Part shown: positions 50,384 to 62,450 of the stretch, piece by piece
How the letters are laid out: each line of letters opens with the position of its first letter
Numbering within the stretch: position 1 is the stretch's first letter
Assembly: GCA_013399305.1 (NCBI GenBank)
Contig: VXAI01000089.1
Span: forward strand, 1,970,550 to 2,034,549
Source of the DNA: Rostratula benghalensis
Lineage: Eukaryota > Chordata > Aves > Charadriiformes > Rostratulidae
DNA: 64,000 nucleotides
Direction of reading: 5' to 3'
The notes under the pieces: model-generated
What the model saw: only the letters and a program-made list of their open reading frames with translations
Databases searched by the model: none
Told to the model about the DNA's origin: nothing
Position numbers and translations under genes: made by a program

Positions 50384-51246
50384 GGATCTATAGGAAGCAG
50401 GGGGAAGCATCCCCCTTCTCTACTCACGGTCTTTGATGTGTTTCAGGAAAAGAAAAAAATAGAAACCTTCCTGGTTTTTCACGACAGGTCCAGGGTGCTC
50501 TGAGACAAGGTGGACAAACAAGGCCCTGCCTACCCCTTTGTTTTGCAGAGCAGACATGCTCCACGACCTTGAGGATGACAACAACATTTGTTCCTCACAC
50601 AAAGGTAAAGCTGGCCAGTGACTGCGCTTCCCCCTCCCCTCGCCCAACCACAAGCAGAACACGCAGGATGTTGAACAAAGGAGCAGCAGAAACAGCAACG
50701 AGCATTACGTTCAGATTAGAGGACATTCAGGGTCTGTAAAAGTTCCATTAGAATAAGCACAGACCCACTTTCAATGAGGAAGGGGTCTTTTCTCTCTCCT
50801 CCTTTGGTGTATATTGTTAATCTTTCTTCCTGGATGACTCCTCACAAACGCTTTTTGTTTTCTTCTGTGGTTTTACGTGCCAGGACTATAAGAAGGAAAG
50901 GACTGAGGCCCTTTCTTGGCAAGCTTTCAAATCACTTCCATAGGAGACATACACCCTGTTGCCATCTCTCCAAGGGTGTAAATTAAAAGAGTGATGAGCA
51001 GTCCAGAGCAATTCAAATGCGGGTAAAGCTTAGGTCCTTCTCCAGTCCCTCATTACAGTGAACACTCTGGCATCTGCTGCACAGACTCAGCTGAAGGAAT
51101 AAAGCTACACACAGGAAAAAGTGGATGAGCAGAAAGCTTGCATTTACATTGCATCACCCCATGATGAAACAGGAATCACTAATTATAATACAGCACCTAA
51201 GGGGAAAATAATTGCTGGCAATTCCCATAGCAACAAGGCTACCTTT
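50384..51246. other. Noncoding sequence
   Basis: No domain is recognised in the short frames (minus 50420-50698, plus 50774-50986). Sequence is slightly more GC-rich at 50600-50660. Nothing is supportable as a gene. Confidence 0.45.
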
Positions 51247-51281
51247 GACACATATATGTGTCACACACACACACACATATG
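51247..51281. repeat. 16-bp palindrome joined to (CA)n run
   Basis: GACACATATATGTGTC (51247-51262) is a perfect palindrome. It is followed directly by about eight CA units and ATATGT. Alternating purine-pyrimidine sequence of this kind can adopt Z-DNA or cruciform shapes. It is a short microsatellite. Confidence 0.9.
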
Positions 51282-52989
51282 TATTGGACATACTTTGAGT
51301 AAAGCCATCATTTCGAAGAGGCAGCTATATCATGTTGTTTGCAAACCTTTAGCCACAGTGAACCTTACTGTGATGGCATTTTTCTTTCAATTTATCTGTC
51401 TTCCTCCCTTATACATATTTGGGCAAATAAAAATTATTCTTTACAGACATAGCCTACATGCCAGCTTCATATTTTCTGCAGTTAACCTATTTTTACTCAA
51501 CTTAAAGCACACCCTATCATTTTTATTCAGGATTCCAACCATTTATACCAAGTGAAGTTTTCAAGGTGTCTTATATAGCTGTCTTGCTTTAGGATCCATA
51601 TGGAAAGTCCCAAACATTATCTTAAGAAACAACAACCAACCCATAAAATAGCTGTTAAAAACTATCTTAATTAAGAAAATGCAATTTTAAGTTTCCTATT
51701 TTTCTGATATTTCTACAGCTTTTTCACCTCCTTTTGTCGCTTTTTCTTCATGGATTATACAACTGGTCTTGCACTTAGATATTTTCTAATACCATAAAGT
51801 TGAGCTTCTCATTCAGACTTGGACTGAATTTATATTGGATGAGATTTGGATTCACAAATCTAGATGAGAACATCTTTGCTCCAGATGGATACACAGGAAG
51901 TATCTGCCACTTGAGTGTCAGATTACGTCCAAGGCTGCACCACTCCGTGGAAGGGAATAAAGATGAAGGAAATTTTTCTTCTCCCCAGAGGTCTAAGTCA
52001 CATTAACAGTCAACCTGTTGATTTTCATGGGTTCCCAATTAAACCCTTGATGGTGATGATGCTTGGAACTACAGCCAACTGGAACAGGGATTTACTGATA
52101 AATATTTTCATCTTTTTCAGTGACTATGCTCTACCCTCTTACTCACTTTTGTCCTGAGGCCAAGAGCAGTTTCTTACCCTGCTCACCTTAGACAGAAGAC
52201 AAATAGCGGTTTTAACAGTGACCTAAACAGCTTTTACAGTTATCTTGATTAAAGCAAATTAGTTTGTCAAGTTATCTCCAGATTGATCTCCACATAGTAT
52301 GTCCATTACAGTACAACCATATCCATGTTGATAACTGGAGAATTAGTTTTTCAAGAAAATAAAATAAGTCAGGCTTGGAGCAAGAAAACCATTATATAAA
52401 GATGAATACACAGGTTCCAGTTACAATTTTTGCTTTTTGCAGCAAGTGCATCCACACAAACACCTGCATGCATTCATCATGAAGGGGAAACTGAATAAAT
52501 GGTTAAGAGCATCAGAAATCAGTAGTGGTTTGGGGAAACTAAATTGGAACTGCCAAGTATCCATGTTTTCTGAAAAACAGTGGAAAATAGGCCTGAATGC
52601 TTCCTGAAAATCTGATTCTTAAGACACATCTTGAATTGACAACCTAAAAACTGAGGGCTCATTAAAGCAAAAGGAGCTTTCTTGTTTTTCCTTATTTTTA
52701 ATCTTAATTGCAGGATTTCAGCTGTCATCAGTGTACTCTCAAAACCAGACATTAGATTCTTAAACATCATCATCAAAATCCATTTCCACATACTTAAATG
52801 CTACACCTATGCTCCCCTGGAAACATTTTGACTTTGTGTTTCTGAACCCTTCCCATCCTAACATTTTTATTTCTAGGTGGCTCTTGTTGTTTATCAGAGC
52901 TTTATGTGTGTTACAAAGCAGAAACAATTACATGAGGGAGGCCAGGAGCGTATTAACTACAAAAAACAGTTATCATAAACACTCTGCAT
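51282..52989. other. Noncoding sequence
   Basis: The 144-codon plus frame at 51121-51555 runs across the CA repeat (giving His-Thr repeats). It is Phe/Leu/Ile-rich towards its end and has no known domain; I take it as chance. Other frames are unrecognised. Confidence 0.5.
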
Positions 52990-53170
52990 CTTAATGCACA
53001 GCTTCAGTCTTTACGTAAGATTAATTAAAGAGCAGATGTTCTGTCATACTTTGCATTAGGTATGGTTATCTTTGAGATTCTAGCTCTTCCGTTTGCTGTG
53101 TTTTAATTTGCATTATTATGCATTTTGAGCCTGAGGCATGAGTAGTCAAGTGGCAAACATTAGATATACA
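52990..53170. promoter_or_regulatory. Candidate regulatory element with bZIP, homeodomain and POU motifs
   Basis: TTACGTAA (53011-53018), the palindromic PAR-bZIP/C/EBP-type site, is followed by the homeodomain palindrome TTAATTAA (53021-53028). A perfect octamer ATTTGCAT lies at 53106-53113, next to ATTATGCAT. No repeat is recognised. Clustered developmental-factor motifs in unique AT-rich DNA fit an enhancer-like conserved element. Conservation and activity are untested. Confidence 0.3.
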
Positions 53171-53599
53171 GAACTGTATTTCCAAAATGCACCTTCACCA
53201 TTAGTCTGGCTAATATAACTCTATTCTATTTTAAGCCAGACTTCCTCTCCCTCCCTTTTTCATTTCCTTTTGACATGTTACGTGGCAAGAAGACAGACCA
53301 ATGGGAAAAGACAGACAGACAGATGTATTCTTTGTAAGTGTGTGTATTTGTACATACAAGCAATAGTAACACGAGGGGCTTTGTGTAAAGTGAGCCATAT
53401 GTATTACATTATTTGTATATATCAGCCAGTGCTGCTGAAATTCTTTACCTTACATATGGAAGAAGCTTCTACTGAATTCCCTGCATTTTTTTAGAGGTTT
53501 GCATACCAGCTACATGAAGACACTTCTGCTTTTGTTGTTTTGAATCTGAGACTCCAAACTGAATTCTCATTTTCTAAATGCAACTGCTGGAAATTGATG
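53171..53599. other. Noncoding sequence with short (GACA)n
   Basis: A GACAGACAGACAGAT tetramer run lies near 53310-53325. The plus frame 53270-53494 is unrecognised and spans it. Confidence 0.5.
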
Positions 53600-54135
53600 T
53601 CTGAAAACTTTTCAAGCAGTGATCAAAGTGTGATGTGAATTAATTTGTCATCATAACAGAGCACTGCTTACAAGTCATTTCAGGCTGGATTTCAGCAAAG
53701 GCAATAGATATCTAGGTTGACAATTTCATTTAAAAGGATAGAAAGCCTTACATTTTTCTTTCATTGGTATCTTGATTTAATGAACATACAAACACATCAT
53801 CACCATATGTTCTAAATATCAGCTTCAATGCTTGTTCTTAAGAAACATTTTGGAAAAATGCCAATGAGAGAAGCTTGGAAGAAGCTTGAAAAGCTTTTGA
53901 GACATACTGCCGCAAGTTGGGAAAGCAAATCCACTGGTGACTAATTACTCAAGAATTTAATTTGAATAGCAATATCAATAAATTACCAATACGTACTTAG
54001 CAGACATATAATGACAGAATTCATACTAAGGATAACAAAGTCAGTTGTGCAAGTGACTGGATTACCAAATGCTTATGAAACGTTAATCACTAAAGCAGAT
54101 CATAAATATGTGATGAAAATGTCACAAACTTCCTC
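53600..54135. promoter_or_regulatory. Weak candidate conserved noncoding stretch
   Basis: This is unique, AT-rich, repeat-free text with many ATTA/TAAT cores (GTGACTAATTACTCAAG, GAATTAATTTGTCATC) and a few retained CpGs (ATACGTAC, AAACGTTAATC). Suggestive only. Confidence 0.18.
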
Positions 54136-57100
54136 ATTATGAAACCCTTAAATAAGGTATTATCGCAAGCAAGGCTGCAAGCCACAGAGATGTTGGACAC
54201 CTGTCCTTATCTCCAGGGGAGCATGCTACAATAAACAAGCCCTCTCTCTAACTTCCAACTGTTTTCTGATCACACACACAAGTACCCAAACACTAGCACA
54301 CAAGCACACATATGCTCACAGCCCTCCCCATTTTCCCCACCCTTGGCATCACCATGCCTTTGATGTTACTTTTTCCTGCCTTTGAATGCCCCTTATACTA
54401 TTTCTCATTGATTAGTGTGGCACTTATTTGCGTGAAATTTGCGTTAAATTCATCAACCAAGGTCTCCACTGCTGCCTTTTGTGAACAGTCCTTTTAAGCT
54501 GTAGCAGTTTTCTTTTTTTAGCCAGTTTTTCTTCCACACCAGGAAACTCAGTGAGCCTGAAATAAGAAAAGTGCTGACAATGATGTCAGAACTGCAACCA
54601 AGGCCCCTAGGACAAAGTAGTCAAATAGTCAAGTGAGATTATGTTTCATTTCCAAAGAACTGTTCCTATTCTTCAGCTGAGACAATAATTATTGAGCAAC
54701 CTTTCAGGTTCACCCACATTCTGTGTTCTCATGTTTCTTATTTGTTTTTCTCTCAATTTGATGAGAGCCTGAATTTTTCAGCTAATGATGTGATGGAGGT
54801 GGTGGTAGAGATTTAGCAATGGATATCAGTGAAGCACTTTGTTCTCAACACCAAAATATACTTAGGTGTGCTCTGCAGCCCAAGGAATTGAGAGTGTGAT
54901 ACAAAGCCTTACACCTTTATGTGGTCAATTCTCAGCCATTCCAGGTTAATAAGTAATGAATGAGAACCACAACTACCGCATGGCTGCTTGTCCGACAGCA
55001 TGAGATAGCTTGGGGTTTTTACACATTAACCTCTGGTGGACAGGTTTAGCAAAACAAATCAAGATAGCTGATATAATCAGAGACCAGAGTACCAAGGCAA
55101 CCTGTGTCTAAACTGACAAGGCATCTACAAATGTTTTTGCCCATGGATAGTGGCTCTCACCATAATTTTGTGAAGGCAATTACAAGCTTTGGGCAAAAGG
55201 GTGAAAGGTCATTCCAGTTTCCAATGTTACTTCCAACACTAAGCTCCCTTCTACAAAAAACCCACAGCTTCCTGTGATCTCACAGCATTTAGAAAATACA
55301 CAGGACTTTGTCAGTGGCACCTACCTGCACATAAGAACTGGAGAATATTTTACCCGCAGCCTAAGCACAGGGTTCCCCAAAAACAATCTTCAGATGCAGT
55401 CAGAGATCACAGGCATGAGAGAACTTGTGCCTCTGGAAGACATTTTAATAAATTCTTTTTCTTCTCACCATTCTAGATGAGAAACGCTCACCAAGCTCAC
55501 TCTTCCTCACCATCCCCTGGAGATTAACTTGTCTGTCTAAGGAGAACAAACAACAAGCATCTCTCTGGGGCCAGAGTAGCCTTGGATTTTGTCCTGGAGG
55601 AGGACAGTCTCTCCAGCAGAGAATAATCTTTGCTCCTCTAGGGTCCATTCAAAAAAGAACAGATGAGAAAGCAGCCAGTCCTCAACAGATGTAAACCTAG
55701 GCACAGGCATAAGAAGAAGTCACCAGCTACTTCTGGAACAGCCCTGAAAGTGAAACTGAACAAGGTAGAAAAGAGTGGAAAGAGCATCTCTTTACCTTCC
55801 ATGGTCTGACTTTCAATCAGCTTATCATGATTAGGGTCAAGTCATACCTCAAGCACCCTTTTTGATCTGTTTTAATAAGCAAAGCATGATATTTCCAGAA
55901 GGCCAGAGCTCAGGCTCTAGAACTCAAGTTTTAAGCAAGCTCAGCTTTTTTAAATGTAAAAGCAAAGAACATTACACTGTTTTTTGCAGTCTGAGTGTGA
56001 ATTAAGCTCTCTGTCTAGACACCACATGTACTTTGTTCAAACTTATACTAGGATCTTTTAAAATCTCAAAAGCCAACAAGCCAGATTAGTACTTGCATGG
56101 GGAAAACTACAAGAAAGGCTGAGCTACAAGTACAAATACAAACAAATCAGCTGAAAATGAACTTAGTTCAGTCTTCCTTTCCTGGCTTAACAATGTGTTG
56201 TGCAGATTCACTCTCAATGACATATTTTGGATTTCTAAGACAATTAGAAGGGCAACCTTAATGAAAATAAAAATAAAATTAAAAAGAGATCATACTGAAA
56301 TCTAATCCAAAAGCAACTATCAACCCTGCACTCAGGCAGGTTTATCTGGAGGTACTTTTATAGCATGCTATAATGTCACTATTATTTAGAGTTTGTGAAG
56401 TGACAGTACAGGCAACGAACTGACAACTGTTCATCCTTTCTAAGGGTATGTTTTATGGGGTAACAATAAGATAGAGAGTGGTTGCATAGGTAAATGATGA
56501 CAGCACTTCCCACTATCTAAGAGTCACAGAAAAGATATTGGGAGAGGAGAATTGCTCGTATTTTTTAGAATTCAGTCACAACAAAGCTGCATCAATTCGG
56601 TGTCGGAAGGGAAACATACTTCCCTGTTACAGACTTGTCAAGGGAATGGAGCATTCTGGCTTCCCTGTTCTATTTGTAGGAGGCAGAAATGGCTTGACTG
56701 TCACAGTTACACATGGCCATAGGTTTTCTTCTAGCCATCAGGGGTCAAAAATCCAACCAGTTTTGTATCATGGACCTTTTTTTTTTTCTCCTCACAATCA
56801 GCTTTCAAAGTAATAGCTGCATCAGCTAGCAGATAAATATAGGTACCTTGGGGTTTTTTTAAGCCACAACCACCCTTTGTTCATCCTCCACCCCCCATGC
56901 CAAACATTTTTGAGAGATGGACTGGAAAAAGACAGGGGATGATACAGTCACTGCAACAAGGCTTCTAATGAAAATGAGTAAAAGAGACAGAGGCTGAGAA
57001 AACAGCCATGCCACCACAATTGTATCTGGGTGGGGAGGAGATGCTTTCAGGCAGAAAGGGTGTAAGCACATGGCAGCACATCACACACAGATAGCTTTGA

Positions 57101-59180
57101 ACAAACCATCTCACAAATGCAGAGAAATGTATCCATGCTAATATGGATCACTTAAAGCAAAAACGCTAATAGGTCCTCGTATTCAGCAAATCAGCCATGT
57201 AGTATCCACCCTAAAATGATTATAGTCTTCTAGAAGAAAAGGTAGAGCACCTATCACCACTCACCACCATCTTTGGCAGAAACACGACTGTATGACAGAG
57301 TCAAACATTGGGAATTAAGAATATGGCAGGTCTGAAAATAGTGCCACATTCCTCAAGCCCCACTGTAACTTTCTCCATAATGTTATTCCTATTCTCAAAT
57401 TTTTTAAGCAGAGGAATAAAGGAATGTGTTCAGAAGTTTCACATAGGCCTATGTAAAGAAAGGCAGAAGGAAAAGATTGTAAGGACGGAGACAAACATAA
57501 CTTTGTCTTCTTGAAATGTTAGCTGTCCTATTACATTTTCAAGTCCTCTTGATTGAAATGATAACCTATTATTATTCTCTGCAGCCATTAATGTAAGCTT
57601 GAGCTGACTCGTCTCCAATATTTCTCTAGTATCTATTATATATGTGTAAGAAGCACTCTTAATGTGTAGGTAAAGAAAGGGAAGCCACTTTATCTTTCTG
57701 TTGGGGAGGTTTTATCCTTAGTGATTGCATTAACCTGTAAGAAACACCAGCAAACCCTCTAGCACACTTGTTCCACTCCACAGCTCATCTCCTCAGCTCT
57801 TACAGCTAATTGCAGCTCTCTCCTTGGAAGATCAAGGGACTACATACAAGCCATGTGAAAATCCCCAAGATGAAGCTATAGCTTGAGACTGCCCTGAGCA
57901 AGGTATTGAAGAAATCATTCCTGACTTCAAGAGCAGATGGAGTGATGCTGGAAGGCACTAACATATACAGAGGTACAGTCAGTCCACATTGGGGGTGGCA
58001 AGCATTTAATATTAATGAGGAGCCTCACAGAACAGGTAGGTTTTCAGAATTCCCTAGCATTTTGGAGACACCAGAAGAGCCCACCTGCCTGTAGTTCAGA
58101 TACCTTGCAAACGTAATGCTTCTGGCCTGTACCCAAAGCTCAATTTCTTCTCCAGGCACCTTCAGGAGTGAATTTACACCAAACACACTCTTAGATCAGT
58201 ACCATTTGTTCCCAAGCACTCCTGAGGGCAAGCTCTGTAGTGTTTAGCACAGTCACAGAAAACCTTAGAGAAGGACTGAAGGCATAGCTCAGAAGTAGCA
58301 TGATCAAATGCAGCACACACATGTATGCTGCATCAAAGCTATGACACACTGAATGTAGCTGGCACGTCAAAATTATCATGCATGTGCAGAAGACCTTAAT
58401 GCATGGGAAGAGGAGGGATTGTGGCACACACCAACTGTAGACATGCAAATCAAGCTATAAGAGCTGAGTTAGCTGGAAAGGCTTTGTGCTGTTGTTACAC
58501 ACCAGGCCGGGCCTAAGGAAAGGAGGGCTTAAAGTCAAGTCGGTTACAACATAATGACTACAGACTTCAACTGTATTGAAACTTATTTCTCTTTGGGCCT
58601 GACTGAAAACACAAATGAGACAAAGTTGTAGAAAGCATGGAAGAAACATGAGTGCAAGACCCCCAGGTCCACAGAACCCTAGAAGTGATGACCTAATGAG
58701 AAGGTCATGGATTGATTTGGTAAGGTAGGAGGTCTGGTGCAGAGCCAGGCTCTGGACTTATGAAGGACAGACTCAGAGCCAAACAGGGAGTAGTGGAAAA
58801 CAGCACAACAGAGATGTAGCAAAGAGGCAGCTATCCATAACATTGTGCAAATCCATTATTTTACATCACATTCAATGGTACAAATCATAGAAGAGTATGA
58901 CCAGGTGCATGTTCTGCAGGATTTCTCCCAGCTGTACACTTGGGAGTATTTTAACCACATTGGTAGTGTGCTACTTCCAGGAGCAGTGTTTTGCCTGGGG
59001 GGATTCTCACAGTTTCCTAAGTACTATAATTAGAAATCTCTAATTCATTGGGCTTTCCCTATTTTCTCCTGAGGTCTAAAGCCAACCAGGACCTGAGGAC
59101 TCTGAGTTTAATAGACATGCTCCATTATTGCAATTTCCACCTGAAGGAACCATAACATTTTACAGAAAAGATAGCTATTC
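54136..59180. other. Unique noncoding sequence
   Basis: No supported gene in 5 kb. A CA-rich patch (CACACACACAAG, then CACACAAGCACACA) lies at 54272-54310. The 91-codon plus frame at 56538-56813 and the minus frames at 58191-58649 are unrecognised. No mobile element is clear. Confidence 0.5.
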
Positions 59181-59321
59181 TTTTACAGAAAGGAAATCAA
59201 GGCAGGAAGAGATGATGTGATACAGCTCAGGAAGCATAGCATCAAGTAGTTACAGTAAGAAAGAGAATTCAAATCTCTCCATAAGCAGTCCCCATGTTTT
59301 GTCTACTAACTATTGCACAGT
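59181..59321 (-). repeat. MIR-like SINE relic
   Basis: Read on plus, the text follows the reverse complement of MIR in order. TTTTACAGAAAGGAAATCAA, GGCAGGAAGAGATG and GTGATACAGCTC correspond to 'TTTTACAGATGAGGAAACTGAGGCACAGAGAG...GTCACACAGCT'. AGAGAATTCAAATCTCTCC is the B-box area, and CCCCATGTTTTGTCTACTAA corresponds to 'CCCATGCTCTTTCCACTA'. The element is therefore on the minus strand, nearly full length and strongly diverged. MIR-type elements predate the amniote split, which fits a degraded copy in a bird. Confidence 0.6.
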
Positions 59322-61020
59322 GTTTCTGAGAACAAACACATGAATACAAAAAGAATGCATGAGCAATACTATTTTTCAACCTACATTTAAATGAGAGTTA
59401 AGTGACAGAGTAATTTTATTAAATCCCAAATGTATTAAAACCACAAGACAGGGGAAACTCCCAACGTTGTCGTTTTCTGTCAGTACAAAGGGTTTAGAGT
59501 AGCCCATACAATGATGCTCATCATGCAAACAACCTCTAGGTAAGTGCGGGACAAAGCTGCATGGCCACAGCATTAGGTGAAGCCTGACCTTTGACTTTAC
59601 CAGGGAGGGACTCACTCTCCTGGCTTAGTTGTCAGTTTCTCTGAGGGAACCACCTTGTCTCCTGTGGCACCATGTTGTCATTTGGGGCTCTCCTGGGGAA
59701 ATGTGGAAGCTCAGAGGGCTGTTATTTCTTACCTCAATTTGATTCTCCCAATCTTAAGGGTACTGTATATGCTACCTTTGTTCCTGACCCTGGTAATCAA
59801 GTATTTCCTTGATATATGGGCAAAGCAGCAGTAGACTGCTCCAGAAGATAACACAGCTAATCAAATAAACTGTTAGGTGATCCTGAAATAATACCCTCTA
59901 CCAAGAGCAGATTAACAAATGAATGCACAGATAAACACGATGCAACATTTGGGCTACAGATCAGGAATTACATGTTTCAATATAAATGAAAATCTGACTT
60001 CCAGAATGTCTTTAATGGTAAATATTCCATGCTGTGGAAAACCTAGGGACAACAGCATGTGAATTTGGGACCTAAAGGAATATGGTTACTCTGAGACCGA
60101 CTCCTCACTTCTATATCGCCCTTGTGATCACCTGAATGTGGAACTGCTGCTGATTCACCCAGTTACCACCCACCACACAGACATGTGGAGATACATACCT
60201 GCCTTTCCTGCTTCAGTGGATTTGTGCTCAAACCTCAATAAACCTCAATAGCCAAGACTATTGGATTTGTAATGCTATTAAATAATGAGGGACATGAACT
60301 GACAATGAAATTTTCTAGGCTTGTCTAAGTCATGTTATGGGCATACACAATTCCTAACATAGCTCAGATGAGTTTAATTTCCCGGGACATTTCTTTCTAT
60401 GTAAAAGAGCTAAAAAATCTCACTGCTGGGCACTAGCCAGATGCACTGCACCTGAGTTCAGATGCAAAGGAGGGTTTACATATTTAATCCCTAGGCAACT
60501 GTAAAACTGGATTTGCAGGCCCTTGTATTTAAATAATCATACAGTCTTTAGATTCAGGGTGCTTACCTGTTGACCACCATTAGCTCAAATACATCATCTT
60601 TCTTTTAAATGTAAAACATTTCAAGTTTACAGATTATCATTTACCAGTTTAGTATCTTGGCATAGTGCAGGAACTCTTTTGCTACATATGCTGATATAAT
60701 ACAGAAATGAGGATTAGACAAAGAAAGGACCTTTTACATTTAAAACATACATCCTGATCTCCATTGATCCTATTATGCGCCTTCGTAGCAGACTGGCATG
60801 ATATTCAACTACTAATAAAGCAAAGTCTCACACACAGCAAATGCCTATCTGACAGGAGCTACCACCAGGTTACGTAAAAGGGAGTTTACATAATTAAGAA
60901 TAAGTAGCGTTTTCTTAAAAAGAAAAGAGGCACCATGTAGTAGAAGGAGTTCTTTCAGCATCTCCATCTAAACTGCAAAGAAATATTCTCCTTAGCAGCT
61001 GTTCATGATGGATGGGAGAG
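59322..61020. other. Unique noncoding sequence
   Basis: No gene recognised. It includes a perfect 10-bp tandem duplication at 60231-60250. The minus frame 59376-59615 is unrecognised. Confidence 0.5.
60231..60250 (+). repeat. Perfect 10-bp tandem duplication
   Basis: AACCTCAATA occurs twice in direct succession. It is a small slippage product with no evident function. Confidence 0.95.
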
Positions 61021-61039
61021 TCAGTCAGTTTTTAACTAC

Positions 61040-61090
61040 TGTAGCAATACTGCAGTTATCTTGATTTACACCAGCTGAGGATCTGAACGC
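61040..61090 (+). repeat. Old sauropsid interspersed-repeat end
   Basis: CAGTTATCTTGATTTACACC then AGCTGAGGATCTGAACGC closely follows the phrase 'AGTTACTCTTGATTTACACCAGCTGAGGATCTGGCCC' found at the end of a widespread amniote repeat. It is the clearest of the three copies in this window. I do not assign a family name. Confidence 0.55.
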
Positions 61091-61959
61091 AGCAATCTCC
61101 AATGATCTGCCAAAAGCTCAAACTTCTTTTGTTCTTCCTTCAAAACATTTTTTGTGGAAAAGAAAGGCAGTTTCCAGGCACTTTGCCATGGTAATGGCAA
61201 GGTTCCACCAGGGAAAAATTCAGGATGTTGTCCTAGGAGTACAATCACACCAATCACACTTTTTTCCTCTGTCTTTTATTATTTTTAAATTTTGTTGTTT
61301 GTCCTTTGACTTTTTTTTTTTTTTTGGTTTTAGGTGAGTTTATTATTGGGATTTGGTTGGTTTTGTTACTGGGTGTTTTGCCTTTAACTGTTGCTTTTTG
61401 CATGTGGGAATGGCCACAGTAAGCCCAGAATCAATTTTGGGAATACTCACAAACATGTCAATCTTTGCATATGATTACTCATGGAGTAGGAATGTGTTAT
61501 ATAACTCCTGTGTTTGTCTGAAATCATTCAGTCCTCTGATTATTTAGTGAAGAATCTCAGATGTTGTTTCTCTTCTCCACTTGCATTTTCTCTCATCCTT
61601 GGACTTCTCTAGTGCAGCTCTCAGCTTTCCAGAGAGAGACAAATAGACACTCTTTTGGAAGCTGTCAGTGTCTATTCCTGTAAGAGATGGAGAGGTTGCT
61701 CTTGAGCAAAGAGAGCCGATAGTCTTTGGTTGTGAGCTGATTACCTTTTCCTGCAGTAATATTCAGCAGGAAACAAATAAAGGTAAAAAAAAATCTGCTC
61801 CTAAACAAGAAGTCTTATATCAGCACTGATGTGTGAGCTGCAGTGGCCCGAGGAAGACAAATTCTGTTCCCAAAAGCACAACTATCCATACCACAGCTGT
61901 ATTCACAAGCATAGATTTCAACACATACGTACAGTCAGAAGCTTGTTCCTTGTGCTATT
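61091..61959. other. Noncoding sequence with T-rich run
   Basis: A T15 run lies at about 61311-61325 inside T/G-rich text, which opens two short plus frames (61152-61547) of no recognised content. No gene is supported. Confidence 0.5.
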
Positions 61960-62450
61960 CTTAATGTTACCGTAAATTAGCATATGATAATGCTATTTCT
62001 CTTATTAGACACTTGGTATGTTTTGCCCTGTAGCTGTGATTAGGGAAAGAAAAAGAAGATAATCTTAAAACCCGCTTTTTCCCCTAACTAGGTTAACACA
62101 AACGCAGCCCAAGTGGTGCTTAAAAACAAGCCATATTAGATTCAGGCATAATATTCCATGCCGGTTATTAAAATACTCGGGCTCATGCTGAACAGATTAA
62201 TAGGGCTGAACTGGCAAGAAAAAATCTCATAATGCACTTCTTCGCGGGGATTCTGCATCCACATCGCATTCTTCATCAAGGCAGGTGAAGAAATTGCTTC
62301 ACTACAATGCCTTTGGTAAAAGCCCAGGTCCAGTTCTGAGTGGTGCGTTTAACACACACTCACTTGTTTCACGCACCCAGACATACTTATACGTAGAAAA
62401 GGAGGACAACTGTTGCAACAATATGTAGTCTCTTGCCACGTATACCACGT
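61960..62450. promoter_or_regulatory. Candidate conserved noncoding element, CpG-retaining
   Basis: Thirteen CpGs lie between 61971 and 62448, clearly denser than the sequence around it. The text is unique, with homeodomain-like cores (CCGTAAATTAGCATATGATA, GATTAATAGGGCTG) and no mobile-element similarity. CpG retention in AT-rich bird DNA is expected where sequence is under constraint or unmethylated. I infer a conserved regulatory element. No TATA box or first exon can be shown, and tissue or target is unknown. Confidence 0.35.

Noticed and set aside
50116..50503. Open frames of about 100-138 codons on both strands
   Set aside because: They exist only because the N gap and the stop-free GGAGA repeat contain no stop codon.
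51121..51555. Plus-strand frame of 144 codons containing His-Thr repeats
   Set aside because: The His-Thr part is the translated CA microsatellite and the rest shows no domain.
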